The translations under genes and the position numbers were made by a program. A stretch of 64,000 nt of DNA. It comes from Cymbidium sinense (taxonomy: Eukaryota > Streptophyta > Magnoliopsida > Asparagales > Orchidaceae). The stretch is taken from the NCBI GenBank assembly GCA_021442155.1, contig CM038220.1, positions 74,325,817 through 74,389,816 on the forward strand. The letters are read 5' to 3'. The notes under the pieces were generated by a model. That model was not told the DNA's origin, ran no database searches, and was given only the letters and a program-made list of their open reading frames with translations. Positions 1-11,034 of the stretch are shown here, one piece after another (position 1 is the first letter of the stretch; each line of letters opens with the position of its first letter).

Positions 1-814
1 ACAAGTTTCTTCTATAAACAACTTGAAATAATAATTCCGAGGACGATTAGAAGATCAGAAATTATATCCTTTTATTCATTTTCAAATAAATGGGTGAAAA
101 ATGGTTAGCAGAAAGGACATAAAAAAAAATAATAATAACTTGCCATTAATTCAAAGCGAAATAAATGGGCAAAATAGGGAGGCGTTGCTTCAGAAAATTT
201 AAGTAGAGGCCACAAAAAGAGTTAGAATTAAAGAGCTACGAGCCACCATTTAATCCATAGGTAGTGTAGAAGGATATGGTGGTCTTAAATTCGGGGTTAA
301 AGCGGGCGTTGGCCTGCTTTAAATTTGATTTCTTTGGCTATCTGAATTGGGAAGCTGAAGTTATGGTCCTTGTGGAAGAGCGATGGGCATTCAATCCATC
401 TCAACTGTTTTCTTATGTCGCGCTCTGCCCCACATTTATTATCAGCTTATCATTATTTCAATATTTTTATACTTAACCATCTTCTCTTGGCTTGGTTAGT
501 GGGCGACGCGACAAGAAACTCTGGCCTATATTTGATTTCTCTTCAGAGCGGAGACACCTAATGGAAAGTAAGTGAAGCCGACAGCGTAATTAACGTAATG
601 GCTCGCATGTAATAGAATTAATGATCTACCTACAAGATGGGTGAGATATTGGGTGGATACCCATTACAAAAAAAAAATACTTTTTATTATTTTATTGATT
701 TATGATGATGCATATACATTTATATATTAATTTATCTACATAATTATACAACTCTATGTATCTATGTTTTTGAAGATTATCTTTCATAGAATTTTATAAG
801 CAACTCATTGTATT
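1..814. other. AT-rich intergenic DNA, nothing recognised
   Basis: Short open frames here (for example 276-561) have no recognisable domain, splice context or codon bias. No RNA gene or repeat was recognised by eye. Confidence 0.5.
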
Positions 815-1085
815 TTGGGGCTTTTACATACACTATCATCCTATTCTTACATATTTACAAATTAACCACCTTCAACATCAAAATTTTAAATTGACATTCA
901 AATATTGAAATTCATAACAAATGCCCAACCAATATTTTTCATATTTTTTTTAAATTCATAACTATTTGATCATAGCATGCGTAAATATATGAGTCTCAAA
1001 GTTCAAAAAAATGATAAAAGTAGTTAAATTATAAATACATATATTTTAGGTGGTTGATTTATAAATATCCTATATTTTGATAACC
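815..1085. repeat. MITE-like element with inverted ends
   Basis: The left edge (around 'acatatttacaaattaacca') is roughly the reverse complement of the right edge near 1045-1075 ('ggttgatttataaatatcc'). No coding capacity. It resembles other short AT-rich elements in the window whose ends contain 'tttacatata'-type words (18955-19170, 54640-54845, 44850-45985). Target duplications could not be fixed. Confidence 0.35.
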
Positions 1086-1194
1086 ATTGATGATAATTCA
1101 TTGAGGAAGTACATTGGCCATCTCATTAGGCTCTTTATTTAGTTTGAGCTGTTATTAAGAATATATATTTTTTATTTCAACTATTACTTATGAT

Positions 1195-1390
1195 GCACAG
1201 ACACAGACATGGGGATATGGATATGATACGACACGGGACACTTTTATTTTTAAAAATATGGGACACGAATATGCATTGGACACGATATTATAATTATAAT
1301 TAAAAATAATGCATATAAATCAAATAGATAAAATATTAAAAATAATAAAAAAAAGTCATTTAATTAAAAAAATTAAATTAATTACTTAAG

Positions 1391-1433
<43 letters not shown>

Positions 1434-1755
1434 AGGTAATTTATTTTATTATACTTTAATAATTTTAATGAATAAAATTTATTATCAATTCTAAATTTAT
1501 AAATTTAATTATAATTTTTAATAATTTTAATTATTTATAATAAATATATCTTATTATTCTCTCTTTTAGCTCAAATATCATTCTTTAAATTTCTAAAATT
1601 TTCTACAATAATTTAAAATATAATAAACTATATTTAAAATATTTTTTATATAATTTAATTCAATTATTTAGGATGTACCTTTAATTTTTTAATATTATTT
1701 TAATCGAACATTTTTTCGCCTTGTCCGACACTTGTCGGAGGCTGTTTGAGATTCG
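1195..1755 (-). mobile_element. Non-autonomous element, copy A (about 0.55 kb)
   Basis: This segment is the inverted counterpart of 16814-17345. Both share the edge 'gacacgggacacttttattt', a central TA microsatellite (here about 1391-1429), the flanking words 'ttaggtaatttattttatta' and 'aataataagatatatttatt' (here reverse complemented), and a GC-richer edge with 'tgtcggacatg'-like words. There is no ORF. The copy at 16.8 kb is missing from a duplicated paralogue, which shows the family is mobile. Class is unknown: no clean terminal inverted repeat was seen. Confidence 0.65.
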
Positions 1756-1849
1756 ACGCCTAATTTTAAAGATATTACTCATGATTACCATCTTTGTATT
1801 ATAGCTTTATTTTATGTATCGTCTACCCAAGTGCATATTTTCTTTAGGC

Positions 1850-2335
1850 CTAAAACAAATGAGCTCAAGTTCGACCAGCTCGACTTGAAGGCTCGTTGAG
1901 TTATTTTAGGTCTCAATCGTCTGATCGTTCGGTCTTCCAAGCATGCAAATATTGGTTTGGTTCGCCGACTCCGCCCGTCTAGTGCAAGAGTGAAGAAATT
2001 ATCAAATAGTGGCTAGGGTTTTTTTATTCAACATTTCAGCTTCTTTAAGACCAAAGCCTCTCAACCTGCTCTTCTAGTTCCTCTTCCTGTTGTGAAATCA
2101 GGAAGCCCGCTTTGTCGCTGCGAAATTTAGGGGATTATAGCCACTCAACCTGCTCTTCTTCTTCTTCTTCCGCTTTGTTGTTGTTGCAACCGTTCGACCC
2201 GAGCCTTTCTTATCTTCTTCCATGTCCGTTGCTGCAAAAATCAGGAACACCAAAGTTGGAGGAACCTTTTCTCCCGGGCCTGCCGTCACATCTATCTTCT
2301 TCAATTAAATTAAGAGTGACTTACATCTAGTAATA
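1850..2335 (+). pseudogene. Gene-like 5' leader or fragment, unidentified
   Basis: A GC-richer island in AT-rich DNA. It has a 'gctagggttttt' word typical of plant 5' leaders (telo-box on the reverse strand) at about 2012-2024, then pyrimidine-rich sequence and (CTT)n runs. 'tcaacctgctcttct' occurs twice (about 2061 and 2146), each followed by a 'atcaggaa' word, suggesting an internal duplication. A short frame from ATG 2222 ends after 28 codons. No family was recognised. It could be a captured first exon or a dead gene. Confidence 0.25.
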
Positions 2336-3090
2336 TCCTCATTAATTATTATTTAATAAATTATAAATTAATTAAAATTAAGATTATATGGTTAATTAAA
2401 ATAGTCTCGCAACATTTCGTCCCTCGTCCATACTAGGTATGAGTGAGAATCTATTTTAAATTATTTTTTTGAATTAACGTATTTAAATTTTCAAATAATT
2501 TATCAAATAAAGTCCTCAAGATTTAACATGATTTACTATGAGACTCTTTGAATGCCTAAAAAAAGAATGTAATGTAAAATAAATTTATGTATCTGAATCA
2601 CTTTAAAGTTGTTTGATTAAGAACTCTATAAATACACGAATTTTTTTTTTTATTTGGTAGAATAAATATAATGTAAAGCATTTTTGAAGTTGTCATACGA
2701 TGACAACAACCAACCGCATAGATTGGCGGGGAAGAGCATGGAGCGAGGGAAATAATGCATGAATTTACGAAGATTATCGATGATATATTTAAATTCACTC
2801 AAATCAGACGGATTTCAAATACACAAAAAATGACACTTTCAATATATTAAAAATACTTCAGTTACTTTGAAATTTTATTTTGCACCATGATAAACACAAA
2901 AAAAAAAGTTAAAATTCATTGCATTCACATTACTTTACTTCATTTTACACTCAAACCAAACATCAACTATATCCCAACCAAATACTATTCAAAATTTACT
3001 CACTCAGGATTTACTAAATTTAGATATATATAGAATTTATTGAATCTTACTTGAATTAAATCCAATATGATACCAAACACTCTCTTAATA
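2336..3090. other. AT-rich intergenic DNA, nothing recognised
   Basis: No gene, RNA or repeat recognised. The last bases (TGACT at 3091-3095) are the left target-site duplication of the adjoining element. Confidence 0.5.
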
Positions 3091-3095
3091 TGACT

Positions 3096-3852
3096 TGTTG
3101 CATGCTAGAAAATCAGTTGCGGTAGTGTAAAAGTTTATGCTTTAGCTTTATTGTGAAATCTAACACAATAATGATTTAAAGAGAACAAGAAAACTCCGTA
3201 AATTTTAACGTGGAAAATCTCAAAAGAGGAAAAAAATCACGCAGCTAAAAGCTTCCACTATATATTTTTGAGTACAAGTTTTCCGATAACGATTACATAA
3301 TCAGATACGAGAAGAATACAATGCGAATCTCAAAATTAACAACAACATATAGCCATGTCGTTCAGTAAGTTGCATATGATGGTGAATGTGGGCGAACGAT
3401 CGATAATGGTCGCCATGATGGAGACCGACAAGATTGATGACGGGGATCGATGGTGGCGCCGGCGTGGTTGCAGAACCAACGGGACACCCGAGTGGTGACA
3501 CGATTATGCTCTGAGGATTTTCAAGCTTTAGAGCTCTCTCATCTCTTGCTTGGCCTCCCTCATAGGAGAATGCGGGCTATTATTAGGAGAAATACATGCA
3601 AAATCCAAACCACTCATCTCCATCGGACGGCTCATGATGATTCCCTTGATCATATGAAGTATTTTGTGTATTTGAATGCTCAAATGATGTCTAAATTATG
3701 AGATCTTGGCTTGTTATATCCGTCAAGACGCCGATTTGACTATAAACACTCCATGTTCAAGAGTCGATTGATAATAAATGCTTGATCTCCTTGATTCATG
3801 ATCGATTGCTGACGCCAAGATTTCGACTAGTGGAATTTTCGTGGTCATATTA
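3096..3852 (-). repeat. Complete LTR, inverted, at the left end of element 1
   Basis: Read on the minus strand it matches the LTRs at 7590-8383, 10111-10963 and 15306-16152 throughout. It has the U3 start word around 3852 (reverse of 'TGATATGAC'-like), 'gagtgtttatagtcaaatc', 'cttgaaaatcctc', 'cggaaaacttgtactc', 'gagttttcttgttc' and the end 'ctagcatgcaaca'. It runs the full LTR length of about 757 bp and begins exactly at the TGACT duplication. Confidence 0.85.
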
Positions 3853-4303
3853 GCTCTATTTTGATGATTGAAAATCCTCGATAATCGCGCCACCACTGAC
3901 CGCCGATCACCCTCGGTTAACCACCGCCACCGCCGCCGTCAGCCGCCATCGCCGATCCTCGCCGTCGTCAATCTCGGTCTCCTCTCCATCATGATGACCT
4001 TCATCGTCAGTGGCTGTTCACCATCATCTGCTATCACTAGCAACTATTACAACCTGAACGTGACTATATGGATGTTGTTGCCTAATTTTGGGATTCGTTG
4101 CACGCTCTTGTTATTATTATGTAATCTCGTTATCGGAAAACTTGTACTCCAAAACAAATAGTTAAGCTTTTGCAGTTTTTTCCCTCTTTTCGAGATTTTC
4201 CACGTTAAAATTTCCGAGTTTTCTTGTTCACTCTTTAAATACGTATGTGGATTTCACAACGCTTAAGACGAATTTTACTCTACCGAATGGTTTTCAAGAC
4301 ACA
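3853..4303 (+). repeat. Partial sense LTR starting near R (R-U5-like)
   Basis: Abuts the inverted LTR head to head. It starts at 'gctcta', which corresponds to 7921 in the right LTR, about 50 bp downstream of the TATA-like box at 7864-7873. It continues through 'cggaaaacttgtactccaa' to the U5 end near 4300. U3 is missing, so the segment resembles the 5' end of a genomic RNA copy rather than a randomly truncated LTR. Confidence 0.7.
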
Positions 4304-4737
4304 ACAAGCATGCCTCAGCGGGAAACTGATTCCCATTATTTCATCTTGTATGACGACCAAGTTTTCCAATAAGATCAAAACCACCATCGAGGTGGAGCGA
4401 AGAATGAATATTCGTCAAATTTCGTTCCTTCAGATTTTATCGAAAACTGGGGGACAACTCTTAATCTCAGAAGATCACCCATGTTAAGCATCTAATCGAT
4501 TACCATCCCAAGAAACAAGCCAAAGTTGGAGGATATTTCAACATTGAGAAGAGATATAACTTTGCAAATTATGATTTTCCAATCATATTCATGGAAAAAT
4601 AAGACCAAGGTTAAGAAGCAACTTTGACTACAACCATAAATGGATGATTCGATTCTTCTCTCATGTTAACGTCGAGCAAAGACTCATACAACCTAAGATA
4701 TGTCAAAAGGTCGGACTTCACTTTCTTCCATGCTTCA
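4304..4737 (+). other. Internal segment of element 1, unassigned
   Basis: Non-repetitive internal DNA between the partial LTR and the first array. It contains 'aactgggggacaactctt', similar in style to the segment downstream of integrase in plant Ty3/gypsy elements. That assignment is an inference, and no intact frame is present. Confidence 0.3.
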
Positions 4738-5545
4738 TCTGTAACACCCCTAACAACAACCTCGATAGGTCAAAATCCTCACGGATTCAATTCACCTCAT
4801 CCATACAAGTTAACGCCATCGTAACACTTAACAAACAACCTTGATAAAAAATCCTCAACGATTCAATTCCTCATCCACATGTTAACGCCATGTAACACTA
4901 TGACAAAACCGGATGGGTCAAAATCCTCGCGGATTCAATTCAACCTCTTCCATACAGTTAACGCCATCAAGTCACACTCGACAAACAACCAGATAGGTCA
5001 AAAGGTCCTTGTGGATTTCCACTGCCATGTACAAAGTTAACGCCATCTGCTCGATAAACAACCTCGGATGGGTCAAAATCCTCAACGGATTCAATTCAAC
5101 CTCTTCCATACAAGTTAACGTCATCGAGTAACACCCTGACAAATAACCTCAGATAGGTCAAAAATCCTCAGCGGATTCAATTCAACCTCTTCCATACATC
5201 CATCCAACACTCGACAAACAACCTCGGATGGGTTAAAATCTCGGATTCAATTCAACCTCTTCCGCATGTTAACGCTATTCCGTAACACTCTGACAAACAA
5301 CCTCGGATGGGTCAAAAATCCTTAGCGGATTCCATTCAACCTCTTCCACACAGGTTAACGTCATCGAGTAACGCTCTAACAAATAATCTCGGATGGGTCA
5401 AAAATCCTCAATGGATTCAATTCAACCTTTTCCATACATGTTAACATCATTGAGCAAACACTTTGACAACTTAGATAGGTGGTCATTGGTGGACTTCTCT
5501 ACATTATCTTCCATACGTTAACGCCATGGGGTAACACTCGACAAA
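4738..5545 (+). repeat. Tandem array A (about 85-bp units) in element 1
   Basis: About nine degenerate copies of a unit with the words 'ggataggtcaaaatcctc', 'ggattcaattcaacctctt', 'catacaagttaacg' and 'acactcgacaaacaacct'. The same unit recurs at 13515-13985 in element 2. Tandem repeats between integrase and the 3' LTR are a known feature of Tat/Ogre elements. Units differ mostly by small indels. Confidence 0.85.
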
Positions 5546-6484
5546 CAACCTTGATAGTCCTCATCTCGCCGGCCATCCTCCGCCATCATACCGATATCGC
5601 TGACTACTGCCGCTTTGTTGCTGACCACTGCGTTAACCATCAAGCCGCCACCGCCACCACACTGTAAGTCATCGCTGGCCATTATCGCGGCTGTCTTCAT
5701 CATCGCTGAACTCGACGCTAAGCCACCGCTGACTACTGTTACATTGTTGGACCACTTCGCCGGCCAAACCACATCGCCGGTTACTGCCCCGATATCGGTT
5801 ACCGTCACTGCTGCATCTGGTTGGTAATTTTCGCTGATTACTATATCGCCATATCCGCTGACATTGACGCTGCGCATCAATTATCACGCTGGGTTGCGCC
5901 GCTATCGATTACTCGCTGATCAACCACCATTACCAATACTATCCGACAAAATTTTGCATTATCTCGCTTAAACGTTGTCATACTGCTGACCATTTTCGCT
6001 GCATCGCTGACGGCCACTTCGGTTGCTAACCATCAGATCATCGCTGCTGACATTGTTGCGGTTACCGCCACTGAATCAGTAACGCCGGTTACCACCATTA
6101 TCATCGCCGCTATCCTCGCTGGATTAGGCATGATTACTTTATCGCTGCCGCTGGTTGCCGGCCACTACTTGCTAACCATCACCGTATCAGGCCACTAATT
6201 GATTGCCGCCGGTTACTGCTGGCTCGGCTATCGCCGGCATTCGCCGGCACACCATCATCGCTGCCATCCCGCTGATTTACCGCTCACTGCTGAATTGCTG
6301 CATCGCTTGCCGACCACCCCGTTTGCCGAATAACAATATCAGCCATCGCTATTACCGCCATCATGGCTAATTATCGCTGGATCTTTATCGCCACCACCAT
6401 CGTTGCTGGTTATCTCCACCACCATCAGGTCACAGGCCACCATCGCCGGCCATTATCGAGCATCGCCAACCCCGCTCGGTATCA
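5546..6484 (+). repeat. Degenerate GC-rich short-period array
   Basis: Built from variations of 'atcgctgac', 'gccggttactgc', 'ccaccatcatcgctg' and similar words, giving open frames on both strands (5479-5887) that are composition artefacts. It resembles the proline/alanine-codon-like stretch in the R-U5 part of this family's LTR and may be an expansion of it. Confidence 0.6.
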
Positions 6485-6960
6485 TTTCCTTGATCTCCAA
6501 ACCCGGCCGGTCCGACGAGGTTAGTTGACACCTCTTTCGAGGAAAACGAGCCTGTCAGATGAACTACGGCCTTGATTGCCTTCCAAACCCGGCTGCTAAC
6601 GAGTTATTGACACCTCTTTCGAGGGGAGGCCATATGAACTATGTCTTGATCGCCCAATCCGGCCGGTCCGACGAGGTCCTTGACACCTCTTTCAAAGGAA
6701 AACCGAGCCGATGAACTACGAGTCTTAGCCGCCATACCCGGCTTGCTCAAGAGGTCACTGACACCTCTTTCAGGGAAAGAGCTCACGGTAATCCGGGTCT
6801 TGATCGCCTCAACCCGGTCGGTCTGACAGGTGACACCTCTTTCAAAGAAAATCGAGTCGTCGATGAACTACGGGGTCTTGATCGCTCGAACTCGGCCGAC
6901 GCTAACACCTTTTGAGGGAAAACTGAGTTGGATGAACTACCTGATGGCTCCTCCAAATGA
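6485..6960 (+). repeat. Tandem array B (about 85-bp units) in element 1
   Basis: About five or six copies of a unit with 'aacccggccggtccgacg', 'gacacctctttcgagg', 'gaaaaccgagcc', 'gatgaactacgg' and 'cttgatcgcct'. The homologous array in element 2 is at 14040-14725. It has no sequence relation to array A. Confidence 0.85.
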
Positions 6961-7079
6961 CCTTCTCGTGAAGAAGAAGGTTCCTTCTCCCGCTTGGGGT
7001 TTTATAGACTCTATAGGCAAAAGGTCAAAATCATCAAAATTGCCCAAAACCAAATCGCCAAACGCAAGAACACGCTGAA

Positions 7080-7430
7080 CAGACGTTCGCCAGAATGGCC
7101 ATTCGCTTCGCCGATCCGCTGCTGAACCCATTCGATTCCGCTTCATGACAGGCTTCGCCGCGGGCGACCATACCGACTCGCCCAATCAACCCAGCTCTTC
7201 GCCGCGCTTTCAGACTCCACTCGACCGCCAAGATCCGTTTCCACCCGCCACCCGCCACCGACGTCACGGCCCTTCACGCTGCCGCCACAACCGAGTTCAG
7301 CGGTCGGCGCGCCTGAAGACGCTGAAGCCTCATGGCCATATCTGCTGGCGGCTTCCCATGGCGGCGCAGCATACTGGAGGAATCGTGAGCGCTGCTCAGG
7401 ATGGGTCCGTAACCTCACTCAAGATACCTA
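7080..7430 (+). other. GC-rich 3' module of element 1
   Basis: GC-rich, CpG-rich DNA after array B and before the 3' LTR. Overlapping frames on both strands (7034-7504) are shadows of composition. The equivalent position in element 2 (14830-15110) holds a similar module ending in 'atgggtcc' about 150 bp before the LTR. Function unknown. Confidence 0.45.
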
Positions 7431-7589
7431 CACACATTCTCAGATCTACTTCCATAAGAACAATCTTGTGTTCATGGAGATCTGTTTTCAAAATGTGTGA
7501 TTAATGGACCCTCAAATTTCATTAAAGAATTGTTATTTTAATGTTTTGACACATATTTTGGATGATTGAGATAATATCATCCAAAAATA

Positions 7590-8383
7590 AATATGATCCT
7601 CGACCCAACTGGCACGAATCTTGACGTCGAAAGCAATCATGAATCGGACTAATCGAGATCCAATGTTTATTATCCGACTCTTAAACATGGAGTGTTTATA
7701 GTCAAATCGAAATCCTTGACGAGCCGATATAACAAGCCCAAGATCTCATAATTCGACATCATTTATTCAAATACACAAAATACATCATATGATCAAAGGA
7801 ATCATCGAGCCGTCTGGAGAGGAGTGGTTCTGATTTTGTATTTAGAGACGCCACTCCTCCAATCTATAAATAGCCCCTCATTCTTCATATGAGGGAAGAC
7901 CAAGCAAGAGAGATGAGAGAGCTCTAAAGCTTGAAAATCCTCCAAGCATAATCGCGTTACCACCACTACGCCACCACCACCGCTTGGTTACCAACCACCG
8001 CCGCCGCCGCCGCCAACCGCCACCGGTGATCCTCGCCGTCGTCTTCGCTCTCCATCATGACTTCACCTTCATCGTGCATGTTGTTCGCCGCTCACCATCA
8101 TATGCTATCACTAGCAACCGCTATAACAACGGACTATATGGTTGTTGTTGCCTAATTTTGGGATTCGCATTGTCAGCCCTTCTCATATACAATTATGTAA
8201 TCCCGCTATCGGAAAACTTGTACTCCAAAACAAATATATAGTATTTTATGCCTGGTTTTTCGAGATTTTCCACTTTTCCTGAGTTTTCTTGTTCACTCTT
8301 TAAATATCTGTGTGTGTGTTGGATTTCACAAGAAGGCTAAGGCGTAAAATTTTACTCTACCGCAACTGATTTTCAAGCAACAT
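7590..8383 (+). repeat. Right LTR of element 1
   Basis: Begins near 'atatgatcctcgac' and ends 'ttcaagcaaca' directly before TGACT (8384-8388). It contains a TATA-like 'ctataaatag' (7864-7873), 'cttgaaaatcctccaagc' (R region), 'cggaaaacttgtactcc' and 'gagttttcttgttcactc'. Its last bases carry a small deletion relative to the inverted copy at 3096. Confidence 0.85.
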
Positions 8384-9599
8384 GACTGATTTTTTTAACC
8401 AAGAAAATAATAAAATGATATTCCTGGAATTTGGAAAAAATAAAAGAGAAGAGGGAAAGCATAGGAGCCATATCCATATGTGATTTTTACTCATTCTCTG
8501 AATTGTGTTTGTGGATTGTTTATCTTTATCTTCAATTCACTTGTTGTTGTGGTTTATCTTGTATGAAAACTTTGGCTTATCATGTCCAACATTAAAGAAA
8601 ATTGGTTCGTTATTTGTGTGTTGTTATCCTTGTAGAATAGATTAGAAAGCTATTGATGCTAATGATAATTTTAACATAATCGAGCTCAAAATTTGAGATA
8701 AGCTCGAGTTTTCCAAACATGCATGCGCTCAAAATTTCTAACAACATAATCTAATTCAAAAAGTCAAAACAAGCTCGATCTCAAAATTTTCTTTTTAAGC
8801 CGAGTTCAAGCTCATTAGATTAGCTAGAGTCAAGCTTGAGCTTGAATTTGGGCTAATTATACAATAAATGAGTCGGGCTCGATGTACTTATAACTCGAGC
8901 CTCGACTACTTTACACTCGTACTGTCAATGACCCACTATTATTAGCAAATGCATACATGTATACAAGCTATCGACACTTAAGATTTTTCATGTCCCATAC
9001 AGACAATAACTCCTAGGTTCACACACATGACAACATGTACTTGATGAAAAATCATGGTTCAAATACTTCACTATCAATCTATTAGTATTCAAATAAATCA
9101 TATGATATTAACATTATTAATACTAGATTAATCCTTCATCGTACATTATAGCTTCACATTTCAAGAGAATTACATATATGTATGAAGTTCTTCTATAATT
9201 ATTTCTTCTAGTTCTATATTTATGTAATTTCATAGGCAATTGAAGATGGCATTATGTTGTGTGATAAACTCATAGAAAATTATTCTTACAAAGCATTTCA
9301 ACAAAAAATATGAACTCTAGAAAGGGTAGGGTCACATATGATGTTATGACCTACAAATATAAATTTGGATGCTATGTTTATCCAATTGATGCTTTATCAT
9401 TTTTATTGTCATTTGAATCATCACATATGTTACTATTCATTATTTTAGAACTTTCTTCGACATGGTCAAAATTAGGTACTAATGTCAAAACACATTCAAT
9501 GGTGATTGCAATCATACTTGTGTGGATTACAACAATAGATAAATTACATGAGATTTTAATGTATGCAGTAGTATTTATACATAAATTTATAGTGTAGAG
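8384..9599. other. Intergenic DNA with GAGCTCG-rich tract
   Basis: No gene recognised. About 8680-8930 is rich in variations of 'gagctcaaaatt', 'aagctcgag' and 'gagtcaagcttgagcttga', a degenerate short-word repeat seen in many plant genomes. A 95-codon frame at 9310-9597 shows no recognisable family and lies in AT-rich DNA. Confidence 0.45.
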
Positions 9600-10110
9600 T
9601 AAGTTTCCCCATTTATATCAATTACATATGTTGTAGAAGAGCATGATGCAATTAAAAGTTCTATTTATAAATTAGAAATATTATTTTATTGGCATGATAA
9701 CTTATAAACATGTATGTATGTTACTTTATGATTTTTATTGATAGGTCTTGTATTACTTCACCCCAACATTGACATCACCTAAGTGCAATGTTTATGAGAT
9801 AAAGCATTCTACACTATGAGTGTTAAAATGAATTGCCTTAGCTTCTACTTACAAAATGAACATATTCCAACTCATCTTTTTCTAATGTTAATTCGTATAA
9901 TTTATAATTTTTTATATGCGTTGCAACATAACCATCACTTACAAAATAATTAAGATAATGACATGCTAGATTAACAATACATTTTAAATTATCTCAATGT
10001 AATCTTTGAAGGACTCTTTGTTTAAAATGTTCTAGTATAGTGATGTCCTACATTTGTGTATAACCATTTCTTCCACCAATAAAAGATGGTATGAAACTTT
10101 CTATCACTCT
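9600..10110 (+). repeat. Tandem duplication copy 1, left part (continues at 16153)
   Basis: Matches 16590-17530 (with the insertion there removed). Shared words include 'gaagagcatgatg', 'cttgtattacttcacc', 'aatgtaatctttgaag' and 'ttctagtatagtga'. The copy resumes at 16153-16580 after element 2. Target copy ACTCT is at 10106-10110. Confidence 0.75.
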
Positions 10111-10963
10111 TGATATGACACTTTAAATATCACTAGTCGAAGTACGAATCTTGATGTCAAAAGTAAGTTGATCCTAAGTTGAAACTGGTCGAGATCAAGC
10201 ACTTAAAATATCATTAGAAATTTTGGGATACAATTAAATCCCAAAGTAGCTCTTAAATATGGAGTGTTTATAGTCAAATCGAGCGTCTCAACAAGCCGGA
10301 TCTAACAAGCCCAAGATCACATAATTCTGACTTCATTTGAACATTCAAATACTTAAAATACATCAAATGATCAAAGGAATCATTTTCTGCCTTCCGATGG
10401 AGTGGAGTGGTACGGGTTTTGTATGTATATAAAATGTCACCTTCCAATTTATAAATTTCCATTCTTCACACGAGGAGCCCAGAGAGAGAGAGTTTCTTGA
10501 AAATCTCAAATAATCTGCATACTCACCACTGACGCCGACCACCTCAAGTATTGTCTACCGCCACAACCGCCACCGCTGATCCTCGCGCCGCCAATCTCTG
10601 CCACCATCCATCATGATAACCTTTCATCACGCCATCCCTCACTGCTCACCATCATCTCAAGCTATCACTAGAACTCATACAACCGGAACGGACTATATAA
10701 GTTGTTGTTAATTCTGGATTCTCGATTGTCCCTTATCATCCTTCATATACAATCATGTAATCCCAAGATCGGGAAAACTTTGTACCCCAAAATAAATACA
10801 TAAGGATGATTTTATCACAGCTCTTCGGTTTTTTACCCTATTCCCCAGATTTTTCCACGAAAAATTGTCTTTCTAGAGTTTTCGTTCACTTGAAATACTG
10901 TATAGGTTGATTTAACAACAATGTCATATGTGAACTTTCACTCTACCACAACCGGTTTTCTAT
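10111..10963 (+). repeat. 5' LTR of element 2
   Basis: Starts TGATATGACACTT right after ACTCT. Shares 'ctggtcgagatcaagcac', 'ggagtgtttatagtcaaat', 'acatcaaatgatcaaagg' and 'ccgcaac'-like end words with the 3' LTR. Its last 10 bases are diverged, so no primer-binding site could be read confidently downstream. A TATA-like word (about 10449-10456) is in the same place as in the other LTRs. Confidence 0.85.
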
Positions 10964-11034
10964 CTGTGGTTGAGTGAGAATAAAAATCTCTCAATCACAA
11001 TTCCTATGAACACTTGCATTATGGCTAATGGGCG

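Larger units (their letters stand above)
3096..8383 (+). mobile_element. Non-autonomous Tat/Ogre-like LTR element 1 with inverted left LTR
   Basis: The insertion is flanked by identical TGACT at 3091-3095 and 8384-8388, the 5-bp duplication expected of LTR integrases. Order: a complete LTR in reverse orientation (3096-3852); a sense R-U5-like partial LTR (3853-4303); about 430 bp of unassigned internal DNA; two tandem arrays of about 85 bp units separated by a GCC/ATCGCC-rich stretch; a GC-rich 3' module (7080-7430); and a sense LTR (about 7590-8383). Both outer ends therefore carry the same LTR terminus (TGTTGC...GCAACA). Gag, protease, RT and integrase are all absent. Element 2 at 10111 shares the LTR, the arrays and the 3' module, which defines the family. 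Confidence 0.8.

Noticed and set aside
5479..5887. Frames of 120, 72, 70 and 62 codons on both strands
   Set aside because: Generated by the GCC/ATCGCC short-period array; no start context, splice sites or family.
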